Source: Bacteroidales bacterium (GTDB lineage: Bacteria; Bacteroidota; Bacteroidia; Bacteroidales; UBA10428). Taken from it: a stretch of DNA of 18,220 nucleotides. Where the stretch lies: the NCBI GenBank assembly GCA_016926235.1, contig JAFGOZ010000167.1, positions 1 to 18,220 of the forward strand, read 5' to 3'. Positions within the stretch are counted from its first letter, which is position 1, and each line of letters starts with the position of its first letter. The notes under the pieces were generated by a model. It saw nothing but the letters and a program-made list of their open reading frames with translations, made no database searches and was not told where the DNA came from. Positions 1-8,443 of this stretch are shown piece by piece. Position numbers and translations under genes: made by a program.

Positions 1-334
<334 letters not shown>

Positions 335-385
335 CTGTTGCCAGCTTAATATATTCGTTGTTTTCCATTATGTCTTAAAATATTT

Positions 386-401
386 TCCGCAAGATTGCGG
401 A
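386..401 (+). other. Hairpin in the 23S-5S spacer
   Basis: TCCGCAA (386-392) and TTGCGGA (395-401) are perfect inverted repeats, folding into a small stem inside the 23S-5S spacer. The rest of the spacer (335-410) is AT-rich and contains no tRNA. Such a stem could help process the rRNA precursor; that role is inference. Confidence 0.5.
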
Positions 402-410
402 TAACGATTT

Positions 411-519
<109 letters not shown>

Positions 520-522
520 TTT

Positions 523-566
523 AATCCCGTCCATAATATGATTTTTCAGAAATGGACGGGATTTTT
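523..566 (+). terminator. Intrinsic terminator of the rRNA operon
   Basis: AATCCCGTCCAT (523-534) and ATGGACGGGATT (552-563) form a perfect 12-bp stem around a 17-nt loop. A run of T follows directly (562-567). Placed immediately after 5S, it ends the rrn transcript and separates it from the porin gene. Confidence 0.93.
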
Positions 567-682
567 TAAATTATATGGGTATGGTGTTAAAAATCATGCA
601 ATTTAAATATATCTGTAATTCATTTTTTATCGTTTACTTTAAGTATTTCGTCTCTCTAATTTGAAGGTTCCTGTAAAATCTA

Positions 683-713
683 TTTAATATCAACCATCAG
701 TTTGGTATATTTG
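683..713 (+). promoter_or_regulatory. Bacteroidota-type promoter of the porin gene
   Basis: TATATTTG at 706-713 matches the Bacteroidota -7 consensus TAnnTTTG exactly. A TTTA at 683-686, 19 nt upstream, is a 3-of-4 match to the -33 TTTG box. The expected transcription start falls at or within a few bases of the ATG at 718, so the mRNA may have almost no leader. The rest of 567-717 is plain AT-rich sequence. Confidence 0.6.
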
Positions 714-717
714 CGCC

Positions 718-2667
718 ATGAAAAAAGAACTTATACTGGTTTTTCTTCTAGCTTCTATACTCATGAATTCATTAGCTAATAATCCTGTTGATACCTCTGG
801 AATAAAAATTATGGCATGGAAGATACAAAACTATAACCTTGAAACTTATTTTATTAATATTGACACCACTCTGGATAATTTTCATATTTATAATCCTGTA
901 TACAGAAATTCTCCTTTCAATACGTTTTTAGGGAATATTGGCAATGCAAATATTTCTAATGTGTATTACGAAAGAATTAATAATCAAGATTTTATATTTC
1001 TTACACCTTTTAAAAAATATATGTTATACTCTGATTCAAGAGCTTATTTTAATACAACAAATCCCTATACGCATCTTATGTACACCACAGCAATAGGTAG
1101 TAAAGAACAAAAAGAAGAAAATATTAGTGTTTTTCATACACAAAATGTTAATTCTGATTTAAATATTGGTTTTTCATATGACCGGATCTCATCAAATGGT
1201 GTATATGTTAATCAAAAAGCTCTGACTAGCAAATGTGGTATTTTTTCTAGCTATACTAACCACAATTATTTTTTCTATGTCAACGCGAACATTAATTCTG
1301 TAAAATACAATGATAATGGCGGAATTGCTGACATTGCCAGGTTTACTAATGATTCTATCGATGAAGATCCGGGTACTTTTGCTACTCGACTAAGTAATGC
1401 AAGTATAGTTCTTAAAAATAAGAATGCATCTCTTGTTCATGGATTAACTTTTAGCCTTTTTAAAACTGAAAAAATGGTAGATACAGTATTAGTTACGGAA
1501 ACCAAATTACAGGGTACACTAGTACATAGTTTTACTATTGATCAAAGCTATAAGAATTTTCACGATGAGCTTGCGAGTGAGTATGCCAGTGAAGACACTA
1601 CTGAAGACTGGAAGTATTATTCACCACTACGTCCAATTAATGAATTGGAAACATTTGATTCAGTATATCTCCGAACCATTCATAATTATATTCAATACCA
1701 GATGGAACCCGGTAAGAATGCATGGTTAAAATCAGGGTTACGTGTTGGAATTGGTAATGAATTACAAAAATATGCAATTTGTTCTTTAGATACATCAGGT
1801 ATGGTTGAAGGATATTCTGACGACCAGGTAAATACATACTTATCTTCAGAACTATACAATACCTCCGGACTTAATTGGAACTGGAGTATATACGGGAAAT
1901 ATTATTTTACAGGATATAAGATAAATAATACACAACTGACAGCTCGTTTAGGAAAACATCTAAAGTTCTTGAATGATACGGGTTTTGTATCTATCGGATG
2001 GGTTAATAAAACTACACGGCCGAATTATTATGCAAATTATTATTATTCAAACCATCTAAGGTGGAAAAATGATTTTGCTAACATAAATGAAACAAATCTT
2101 TTGGCCTCAATTAGTATTGATTCACGTGATCTTCTGTTCGAAGTGCAGTATTCATTAATTGATAATTATATTTATTATCAGTTGACAGATAGTATTATGC
2201 CCTCACAGTCCACTGAACCACTTAATGTTTTGGCTGTTTCGTTGGGCAAAGGATTTACTTTCTGGAAATTTTATTCGTATAACAGGATTGTATATCAGGC
2301 GGTGAGTAATGCAAGCGTATTAAGTCTGCCGGATTTGAGCATATATAATTCTACCTATTTTCACCAAACTATTGTGAAAGATGTTTTGGATGCCCGTTTG
2401 GGATTTGATATTACATATAACACGGCCTATTATGCAAATGCATTCATGGCTTCGCATGGTGTATTTTATCAGCAGAATGACAGAAAATTTGGGAATTATC
2501 CGTATGTAGATGTTTATGTTACCGCTAAACTTAAAAGGACAAAATTTGTTCTTAAATATAGTCATGCAAATGAAGGATTATTGTCACGTGAATATTTTAC
2601 AGCAAAAAATTATCCTATGAATTATGCAAGACTTGTGTTTGGCATTTCATGGATGTTTTATGATTAA
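718..2667 (+). CDS. Putative outer-membrane porin (Porin_10 family)
   Basis: The 649-residue protein has an N-terminal signal peptide: MKKELILVFLLASILMNSLA, with likely cleavage near residues 20-21. After it comes a region typical of the Bacteroidota 'putative porin' family (Porin_10, PF14121). Family hallmarks are D-T-x-L-x-N-F-x-x-Y-N-P near residues 50-60, N-T-x-L-G-N-x-G near 68-74, the N-T-T-x-P-Y stretch near 113-118, and H-T-Q-N-V-N followed by F-S-Y-D near 140-155. The remainder is rich in aromatic residues with alternating strand patterns and ends in a short C-terminal strand (FGISWMFYD), as expected for an outer-membrane beta-barrel. Substrate is unknown. The gene has its own promoter and stands alone between the rRNA terminator and the transglycosylase gene, 181 bp away. 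The start is set by the signal peptide. Confidence 0.85.
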   Translation: MKKELILVFLLASILMNSLANNPVDTSGIKIMAWKIQNYNLETYFINIDTTLDNFHIYNPVYRNSPFNTFLGNIGNANISNVYYERINNQDFIFLTPFKKYMLYSDSRAYFNTTNPYTHLMYTTAIGSKEQKEENISVFHTQNVNSDLNIGFSYDRISSNGVYVNQKALTSKCGIFSSYTNHNYFFYVNANINSVKYNDNGGIADIARFTNDSIDEDPGTFATRLSNASIVLKNKNASLVHGLTFSLFKTEKMVDTVLVTETKLQGTLVHSFTIDQSYKNFHDELASEYASEDTTEDWKYYSPLRPINELETFDSVYLRTIHNYIQYQMEPGKNAWLKSGLRVGIGNELQKYAICSLDTSGMVEGYSDDQVNTYLSSELYNTSGLNWNWSIYGKYYFTGYKINNTQLTARLGKHLKFLNDTGFVSIGWVNKTTRPNYYANYYYSNHLRWKNDFANINETNLLASISIDSRDLLFEVQYSLIDNYIYYQLTDSIMPSQSTEPLNVLAVSLGKGFTFWKFYSYNRIVYQAVSNASVLSLPDLSIYNSTYFHQTIVKDVLDARLGFDITYNTAYYANAFMASHGVFYQQNDRKFGNYPYVDVYVTAKLKRTKFVLKYSHANEGLLSREYFTAKNYPMNYARLVFGISWMFYD

Positions 2668-2728
2668 AAATGAGAAAATTAGTTAAATATATACCAACCA
2701 CAGGAGATATCATTAGCAGTTTTTAAAT

Positions 2729-2757
2729 GGAAGGATTTTAGATAATCCATACCTTCC
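2729..2757 (+). other. Imperfect hairpin between porin and transglycosylase genes
   Basis: GGAAGG (2729-2734) pairs with CCTTCC (2752-2757). Inside it, GGATT (733-737 after 2000) can alternatively pair with AATCC (2744-2748). No T-run follows on the plus strand (an A-run does), so it is not a classical intrinsic terminator. It could protect the porin mRNA 3' end. No TAnnTTTG box is visible in this 181-bp gap. Confidence 0.35.
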
Positions 2758-2848
2758 GAGTAAAAAAAATGTATAACCAAAATGGATATGATGATTTAAT
2801 CACCACATCAATTCAATTAAATCTTAGTAGTAAACAAATACAAGTATT

Positions 2849-4267
2849 ATGAAGAATTTAGTGATACTTGCAAGTATTTTTGTGTTATCTGTATTTGCTT
2901 GCAAGAATGATAAGAATCTGGAAACTAATAAAATACCACACATTGATCTGAATGAGATACGGCAAAGGGGCAGCCTCGTGGTCGTTACAGATTATAACTC
3001 TACCAACTACTTTATTTACCGGGGACAACCCATGGGATTTCAGTATGATCTTCTTAAAGAATTGGAGAAATACCTGGACATTAAAATGGATATCAGAGTG
3101 AATAATGACCTTGGGGATAATTTTGATTGTCTGGTTGAGGGGAGTTGTGATTTAATTGCCTTAAACCTTACTATAACTAAAGAACGTAAGAAAATAGTCA
3201 GTTTTACAGAACCACACAGTCAAACCAGACAAGTGTTGGTACAAAGGAAACCGGAAAACTGGACAAAGATGTCAAAAAAGGAAAGGGACCTTAGTGTAAT
3301 TCGCAACCAGTTAATGCTGGCAAATGAAGATATAGAGATATATGTGCAAAAGAATTCATCTCATGCAGCCAGGTTGAAAAACCTTTCAGATGAGATTGGA
3401 GATAGCATACGCGTAATTGAAGTGGACGAAGATGCAGAAATCCTTGTGGGAAAGGTAGCATCAGGAGAAATTGATTATACTGTATGTGACGAGAATGTGG
3501 CAAAAGTGAATCAAACCTACTATCCAAACATTGATATTCAAACTTCTGTTAGTTTTCCGCAGTATTTAGCATGGGCAGTGAGACCTGATTCAAAAGAACT
3601 ATTGGAAGAAATAAACAAATGGATGTCAGAGTTTAAAAACTCAAAAAAGTATGCGATTATCTACAATAAATACTTCAAAAATACCAAATCAGCAGATATT
3701 GTGAATAGTGACTATTATGCGTTGAATAGTGGCCGGATTTCTATTTATGATGAAACAGTAAAACAATATTCGGAGCAAATAGGCTGGGACTGGAGATTGG
3801 TATCTTCTGTAATTTACCAGGAATCAAGGTTTAATCCTACAGCCAGGTCCTGGGCAGGAGCATATGGTCTTATGCAGCTTATGCCAGCTACAGCTAAAAG
3901 ATTTGGCGTTGATTCTTCCTCTTCACCGGAAAGTAATATTCGGGCTGGTATTCGATTCCTAAAGTGGCTGGATGACAGATTCAAGGATGAAGTTCCAAAC
4001 GAAGAGGAGAGGATAAAATTTGTGTTGGCATCCTATAATGTTGGTATGGGACATATTATGGATGCTATGGCCTTAGCTAACGAGCATGGTAAAAACACCA
4101 AAAAGTGGGAGGATAATGTAGAATTCTATCTGATAAAGAAAACGGATCCAAAATATTTTACAGATCCGGTCGTGAAGCATGGATATTGCAGAGGTAATAT
4201 TCCGGCGGCTTACACAAGGGAAATTTTAGAAAGATACGAACATTATAAAAATATTGTTCCAAGTTAA
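2849..4267 (+). CDS. MltF-like membrane-bound lytic murein transglycosylase (lipoprotein)
   Basis: The 472-residue protein has two domains. Residues 1-18 are a lipoprotein signal with a lipobox-like V-F-A-C (Cys18), predicting a lipid anchor. Residues about 40-280 resemble a family 3 periplasmic solute-binding domain (RGSLVVVTDYNSTNYF, GFQYDLLKELEKYL, DLIALNLTITKERKK, SFTEP). Residues about 300-455 are an SLT lysozyme-like domain: IYQESRFNP with probable catalytic Glu325, AGAYGLMQLMPATAKRFG (337-354) and ASYNVGMGH (394-402). This order (binding domain, then SLT) and the length match MltF, which cleaves the MurNAc-GlcNAc bond of peptidoglycan to give 1,6-anhydro ends, with the first domain regulating activity. 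The substrate of the binding domain is unknown. It converges with the Nudix gene, 31 bp away. Confidence 0.9.
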   Translation: MKNLVILASIFVLSVFACKNDKNLETNKIPHIDLNEIRQRGSLVVVTDYNSTNYFIYRGQPMGFQYDLLKELEKYLDIKMDIRVNNDLGDNFDCLVEGSCDLIALNLTITKERKKIVSFTEPHSQTRQVLVQRKPENWTKMSKKERDLSVIRNQLMLANEDIEIYVQKNSSHAARLKNLSDEIGDSIRVIEVDEDAEILVGKVASGEIDYTVCDENVAKVNQTYYPNIDIQTSVSFPQYLAWAVRPDSKELLEEINKWMSEFKNSKKYAIIYNKYFKNTKSADIVNSDYYALNSGRISIYDETVKQYSEQIGWDWRLVSSVIYQESRFNPTARSWAGAYGLMQLMPATAKRFGVDSSSSPESNIRAGIRFLKWLDDRFKDEVPNEEERIKFVLASYNVGMGHIMDAMALANEHGKNTKKWEDNVEFYLIKKTDPKYFTDPVVKHGYCRGNIPAAYTREILERYEHYKNIVPS

Positions 4268-4298
4268 AAACAGAAAAGACCTCAGGTTTTAAATTATA

Positions 4299-4946
4299 TT
4301 ATTGGTCCCAGGTTTTTAATAGCACCGGACGACTTTTGATAATTTCTATTAGCTCATTTAAGATCATTGCAGTTGCACCCCAAACTGCGTTGTTGTTAAT
4401 TTCGAAGTAACGGATTGTTAAGGGATATCCTTTATAATTGGTATCTTTTGTTTTAATGATATTGTTGTCAAAAAGACGGGATAATTTAAATTCAATAATA
4501 TAATCTACTTCATCCCTACTTATAGTAAACTCAGGCATTAAAGAGGTGTAAGCTACAACAGGTAATACGTTGTAATTACTAACAGGAATATAAAGATTTG
4601 TTAGCGTGCCAATTACACAAATATTTTTATCGTTAATACCTACTTCTTCCCTTGCTTCACGCAGTGCAGTAGCAATAAGATCTGTGTCATTCTCTTCATA
4701 ACGGCCTCCTGGAAGTGAGATTTGTCCTCCATGGGGGTCATTACTGTCCGGTCTTTTCATAAGAACTGAATAAATGTCGTTTTCCTTATGATAAAGTAAA
4801 ATTAACACACTTGAATCTTTGGTGTTTTCATCTGGTTGAATGTCCAGCAGCCGACGATTGGAAGCCATTTTGTATTGAATTTCCTTCCCGGGTAATGTTT
4901 CTGTTAATGCTAACTTCAAGGAATCAACGAAAAGTTTAAAATCCAT
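4299..4946 (-). CDS. Nudix hydrolase, CoA pyrophosphatase type (NudL/CoAse-like)
   Basis: The 215-residue protein carries the UPF0035-type signature of coenzyme A diphosphatases, read as MKRPDSNDPHGGQISLPGG, directly before a Nudix helix REAREEVG. The spacing before the helix departs from the strict Nudix box, as it does in other CoAse members. Known members hydrolyse CoA to 3',5'-ADP and 4'-phosphopantetheine. The N-terminus, F-x-x-S-L-K-x-A-L-x-x-x-LPG, also fits the family. I chose the ATG at 4946 over an in-frame TTG at 4955 because the family starts about there. It begins 13 nt after the permease stop codon and is therefore probably co-transcribed with it. Activity on CoA is inferred from the motif. 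Confidence 0.87.
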   Translation of the reverse strand: MDFKLFVDSLKLALTETLPGKEIQYKMASNRRLLDIQPDENTKDSSVLILLYHKENDIYSVLMKRPDSNDPHGGQISLPGGRYEENDTDLIATALREAREEVGINDKNICVIGTLTNLYIPVSNYNVLPVVAYTSLMPEFTISRDEVDYIIEFKLSRLFDNNIIKTKDTNYKGYPLTIRYFEINNNAVWGATAMILNELIEIIKSRPVLLKTWDQ

Positions 4947-4959
4947 TCTATACAAAATA

Positions 4960-6219
4960 TTAGTTATACCGTATAGTTTTTACCGGAGATATACGTCCAA
5001 CAATAAGAGAAGGGAGTAATAACATTAAAATAATGCATAGTAAAGTGCCAATGTTCAAAGCTAATAAATGTCCTATATTAAGATTTATGGGTACTTCATT
5101 TAGAAAGTAAGAAGCCTGATCCAGTTTGATGATAGAGAATTTTTTTTGCAACAGGCAAATTGTAATACCCAGGGCATTTCCCCATAAAAGACCTCTTATT
5201 ATCAGGAAACCAGCCTGGTAAAGAAAAATATTACGAATATATGAATTGTTTCCTCCAAGTGCCTTTAAAATGCCAATCATATTGGTTCGTTCAAGGATCA
5301 ATACGAGTAAACCGCTGATCATATTACCACCGGCAACAAAAAGCATCAATATAAGAATGATCTTCACATTCATATTTTGCAAGTTTAACCAGTCAAATAT
5401 CTGATGATATTTTTCCCTTATATCCACTACTTTTAGCATCGAACCATCTTTATATAGTTTGGAGCCTATCTCTGAACGAACAAAATGTGTCATATAATCA
5501 AGGTACCTGTAATCATCTAAAATAACTTCAAAACCTGATACCTGATCAGGGTTCCATCCGTTTAGTTTTTGAATATGCTTTATATCAACTAATAAATATA
5601 GCTTATCCAATTCTTCCAAGCTCGTCTCATATATTCCGGCAATCTGGAATTTTCTCATTCGGGGTGGTTCTTGTATAAAATACATGGCAAAATCGTCACC
5701 TACCTTCAGTTTAAGAAGTGTAGCTATGTATTTGGATATAAGAACTTTATTTGTAGTTGAACTATCATTCACATCAAATTTTTCACCATCAACAATGTTT
5801 TTTTCAAAGAATGACCAGTCAAAATCTTTGTCAATTCCTTTTAAAACAATTCCCTGGATATCTGTTTTTGTCTTTATAATTCCGGGTTTATATGCAAATA
5901 CCTGAATATGCTTTATTCCGTTTATTGAATCCAGTCCGGGATAAAAGGATTGAATTTTACTAACAGGTGTTGTTTCGTAAGATGTGTTTGAATCGAAGTT
6001 GAGGATCTGGATATGCGAGCCAAATCCAATTACTTTATTCCTGATTTCTTTTTTAAAACCTGTTAATACAGCCACAGAAACAATCATTACAGCTAGTCCC
6101 AATGAGATTCCAAAGATTGCAATAGCTACTATCCTTCTTGAAAGATTTTTTTTGCTTTCTTTGTCTTTTATTAATCTACTTGCTATAAATAATTCTGTGT
6201 TCAAAACTGTATTTTTCAA
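4960..6219 (-). CDS. ABC transporter permease, LolC/LolE-FtsX family
   Basis: The protein is about 419 residues with the classic four-helix layout. TM1 lies at about 31-53 (IAIFGISLGLAVMIVSVAVL), followed by a large periplasmic MacB_PCD-type domain (about 55-283). Three helices follow at about 286-309, 330-356 and 383-408, and the FtsX-type ending RISPVKTIRYN closes the protein. The N-terminal TELFIASRLI is typical of Bacteroidota LolC/E-like permeases, which with an ATPase partner move lipoproteins from the inner membrane toward the outer membrane. No ATPase gene is adjacent here. The start appears to be TTG at 6219; a second TTG at 6204 (giving MNTELFIA) matches the family equally well, and the first ATG is inside TM1. 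The Nudix gene follows in the same unit. Confidence 0.86.
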   Translation of the reverse strand: MKNTVLNTELFIASRLIKDKESKKNLSRRIVAIAIFGISLGLAVMIVSVAVLTGFKKEIRNKVIGFGSHIQILNFDSNTSYETTPVSKIQSFYPGLDSINGIKHIQVFAYKPGIIKTKTDIQGIVLKGIDKDFDWSFFEKNIVDGEKFDVNDSSTTNKVLISKYIATLLKLKVGDDFAMYFIQEPPRMRKFQIAGIYETSLEELDKLYLLVDIKHIQKLNGWNPDQVSGFEVILDDYRYLDYMTHFVRSEIGSKLYKDGSMLKVVDIREKYHQIFDWLNLQNMNVKIILILMLFVAGGNMISGLLVLILERTNMIGILKALGGNNSYIRNIFLYQAGFLIIRGLLWGNALGITICLLQKKFSIIKLDQASYFLNEVPINLNIGHLLALNIGTLLCIILMLLLPSLIVGRISPVKTIRYN

Positions 6220-6226
6220 TTTCCTG

Positions 6227-6234
6227 CAAATGTA
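6227..6234 (-). promoter_or_regulatory. -7 box for the permease-Nudix unit
   Basis: Read on the minus strand this is TACATTTG, an exact match to TAnnTTTG. Expected initiation is near 6219-6222, so TTG 6219 would sit almost at the mRNA 5' end and TTG 6204 would have a leader of about 16 nt. No clear -33 box is present. Confidence 0.55.
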
Positions 6235-6236
6235 AA

Positions 6237-6244
6237 TAAATTTG
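6237..6244 (+). promoter_or_regulatory. -7 box for the namZ-like gene
   Basis: TAAATTTG matches TAnnTTTG exactly. A TTTC at 6214-6217, 19 nt upstream, is a weak -33 candidate. The predicted start near 6250 leaves a short leader before the ATG at 6267. The box is only 2 bp from the divergent -7 box on the other strand. Confidence 0.55.
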
Positions 6245-6266
6245 CGTTTCTTTAAGGAATAAATAT

Positions 6267-7511
6267 ATGAGAATAGAGCGACAAATTAATAACATGGTGT
6301 ACGGGGTCGTAGCAGCGATAATGTTTAATATTTTACCTTCCTGTTCACAAAATGCGGGTATTAACAAGGAAATATCAGAAATAATTGCAAAGGACAGCCT
6401 TCTAATTATACAACCAGGAGCGCATTCCACCCGGGAATATTTTCCGGAATTAACAGGGAAAAAAGTTGCAGTTGTAGCAAATCATACCTCATTAATAGGT
6501 CAGGTACTTCTTGTTGATAGTATGATAAGTGCCGGTATTCATGTAGTAAAAATATTCTGCCCGGAGCATGGATATAAAGGAAATGCAGGAGCAGGTGAGA
6601 TAGTTGGGAATCATAGGGAGGAGAAGAACAATATTGAAATAGTCTCCTTATACGGTAAAGATTATAAACCAAAAAAAACGGATATGGAAGGTGTTGATAT
6701 AGTGGTTTTTGATTTGCAGGATGTGGGGGTTAGATTTTATACTTATATATCCACCTTGCATTATGTGATGGAATCATGTGCAGAGAATCATGTGCCGCTT
6801 TTGGTTTTAGACAGGCCAAATCCTAATGGTTACTATGTGGATGGTCCGGTTCTAGATTTGAAATACCGTTCCTTTGTAGGAATGCATCAGATACCAGTTG
6901 TACACGGGCTTACCATTGCTGAATTGGCTACGATGATCAATGGGGAAGGTTGGCTTAAGGATAGCATCAAATGTGACCTGCAATATGTATTATGCAGTAA
7001 CTATACGCATGATTCTTTATACCAGCTTACAGTATCTCCATCTCCCAATTTACAAACCATGCAAGCCGTTTATCTTTATCCGTCTGTTGGATTATTTGAA
7101 GGAACCCTTGCAAGTGTGGGCCGTGGAACAGATTTTCCTTTCCTCGTATTTGGTTTTCCAATGTTTCCGGATACGAGTTTCAGTTTTACTCCTCGTGTAA
7201 TTGAACAAGTAAGTCCAAATCCAAAATATAAGGGAAAGAAATGTTATGGAAGAGATTTTAGAGATACTGACACAGATAATTTAATAAAGAAAAAACAAAT
7301 ACAGATAGAGTGGATTATTTCAGCATATCAGGATTATCATAAGGACGATTTTTTTATACCATTTATAAATAATCTGGCAGGCAATAAAATATTTGCACAA
7401 CAAATTAAGGAAGGCAAGAATGCAGAGCCGATCAGAAAAAGCTGGGAGGCCGGGATATCAGAATATATGAGATTAAGAAAGAGGTATTTATTGTACGAAG
7501 ATTTTAAGTAA
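6267..7511 (+). CDS. Exo-beta-N-acetylmuramidase NamZ-like lipoprotein (DUF1343, GH171)
   Basis: This 414-residue protein shows the DUF1343 signatures in order: VANHTSLI (70-77), PEHGYKGNAGAGE (99-111), DLQDVGVRFYTYIS (149-162), LDRPNPNG (181-188), PVVHGLTIAELA (210-221), and FEGT...GRGTDFPF near 278-293. The family was shown to include NamZ, which removes MurNAc from the non-reducing end of peptidoglycan fragments in cell-wall recycling or scavenging. The N-terminus is a hydrophobic segment ending L-P-S-C (Cys26), so the protein is probably lipid-anchored. Length is as expected for the family. ATG 6267 follows its promoter well, and a second in-frame ATG at 6294 is possible. Substrate specificity is inferred from the family. 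Confidence 0.88.
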   Translation: MRIERQINNMVYGVVAAIMFNILPSCSQNAGINKEISEIIAKDSLLIIQPGAHSTREYFPELTGKKVAVVANHTSLIGQVLLVDSMISAGIHVVKIFCPEHGYKGNAGAGEIVGNHREEKNNIEIVSLYGKDYKPKKTDMEGVDIVVFDLQDVGVRFYTYISTLHYVMESCAENHVPLLVLDRPNPNGYYVDGPVLDLKYRSFVGMHQIPVVHGLTIAELATMINGEGWLKDSIKCDLQYVLCSNYTHDSLYQLTVSPSPNLQTMQAVYLYPSVGLFEGTLASVGRGTDFPFLVFGFPMFPDTSFSFTPRVIEQVSPNPKYKGKKCYGRDFRDTDTDNLIKKKQIQIEWIISAYQDYHKDDFFIPFINNLAGNKIFAQQIKEGKNAEPIRKSWEAGISEYMRLRKRYLLYEDFK

Positions 7512-7579
7512 AGCCAAAATTTTTAGTGAACTTTGCAGTTGGTTTCAAGTTTTAAAGAAATATAAATTTTTATATTAAG

Positions 7580-8335
7580 ATGTCAAAAAAAGTTGTATCA
7601 GTTTATGGTTACGGTCGTTTCGGAAAACTTTGGGCGGATATACTGGCACCGGATTTTCATGTAAAGGTGTATTCTCGCAGGGGATTAAAAGCAGAGGAAG
7701 TGGATCCCGGACTTGAGATATCAAGCGAATCAGATATTTTTAATTGTGATGCAATATTCTTTTGTGTTGCAATATCTTCATTTGAGCAAGTTCTTTTGGA
7801 TACAAAAAAATATCATAATCCAAATACCCTTTTTTTTGATACTTGTTCAGTTAAGGTATTTCCGGCAAAATGGATGCTGGAACATTTGCCTGAAGGAAGC
7901 AAAATAATAGCCACCCACCCTATGTTTGGCCCCGATTCTTATTATGAACAGGGAGGCAGGAATACAATAGTAATGTGTAATTTAAGTGTTGATAATAAGG
8001 AGTTTATATTCTGGCAAAAATATTTTGCGCGTAAAAAAATGCATTTGGAGGTAATGACACCTGATGAACATGATAAAAAGGTGGCATACTCTCAGGGAAT
8101 AACTCACTATATTGGAAGGGTATTGGGAGATCTGAACCTGGAACCCACGATGATAGATACTTTGGGATACGAAAAGTTAATGGAAATAATTGAACAAACC
8201 TGCAATGACAGCTGGCAACTATTTCTCGATTTGCAAACCTATAATCCATACACAAAAGATATGCGGGAGGAATTGTATAAATCCATTGAAAAGATTTATG
8301 CGATATTCGATATAAAACCTTCCAATAGCCATTAA
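7580..8335 (+). CDS. Prephenate/arogenate dehydrogenase (TyrA-like)
   Basis: The 251-residue protein begins with a Rossmann NAD(P)-binding motif, GYGRFG at 10-15. It then has DTCSVK (87-92) and HPMFGPDS (113-120), the signature of TyrA-type dehydrogenases, where His113 corresponds to the conserved active-site histidine. S-Q-G-I-T-H-Y-I-G-R (171-180) begins the helical dimerisation domain. Family members oxidatively decarboxylate prephenate (or arogenate) for tyrosine synthesis in the cytoplasm. It lacks a chorismate mutase or ACT domain, so it is a short monofunctional form. No other aromatic pathway gene is nearby. A near-match to the -7 consensus (GAACTTTG, 7528-7535) lies upstream. Confidence 0.85.
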   Translation: MSKKVVSVYGYGRFGKLWADILAPDFHVKVYSRRGLKAEEVDPGLEISSESDIFNCDAIFFCVAISSFEQVLLDTKKYHNPNTLFFDTCSVKVFPAKWMLEHLPEGSKIIATHPMFGPDSYYEQGGRNTIVMCNLSVDNKEFIFWQKYFARKKMHLEVMTPDEHDKKVAYSQGITHYIGRVLGDLNLEPTMIDTLGYEKLMEIIEQTCNDSWQLFLDLQTYNPYTKDMREELYKSIEKIYAIFDIKPSNSH

Positions 8336-8412
8336 ATCAATCAGATAAAAATACGTTAATAGATTGTTGATTAAAAAGACAGGTAAAATTAAGCCTGTTC
8401 TTACGCGAATTT

Positions 8413-8420
8413 TACCTTTG
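8413..8420 (+). promoter_or_regulatory. -7 box of the mutS promoter
   Basis: TACCTTTG matches TAnnTTTG exactly. Initiation is expected near 8427, giving an A-rich leader of about 17 nt before the TTG start at 8444, typical of Bacteroidota translation signals without a Shine-Dalgarno. No convincing -33 box is seen. Confidence 0.5.
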
Positions 8421-8443
8421 TAAAAACTGCAAAAAATAAGCGC

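Noticed and set aside
335..410. tRNA in the rRNA spacer
   Set aside because: The spacer shows only one short hairpin and no cloverleaf or TTCGAnTC arm.
4268..4298. Terminator between the convergent transglycosylase and Nudix genes
   Set aside because: Only a tight, loop-less ACCT-C-AGGT stem is present; it cannot fold as a usual terminator.
8379..8398. Terminator after the prephenate dehydrogenase gene
   Set aside because: ACAGG/CCTGT gives only a 5-bp stem with no clean T-run after it.
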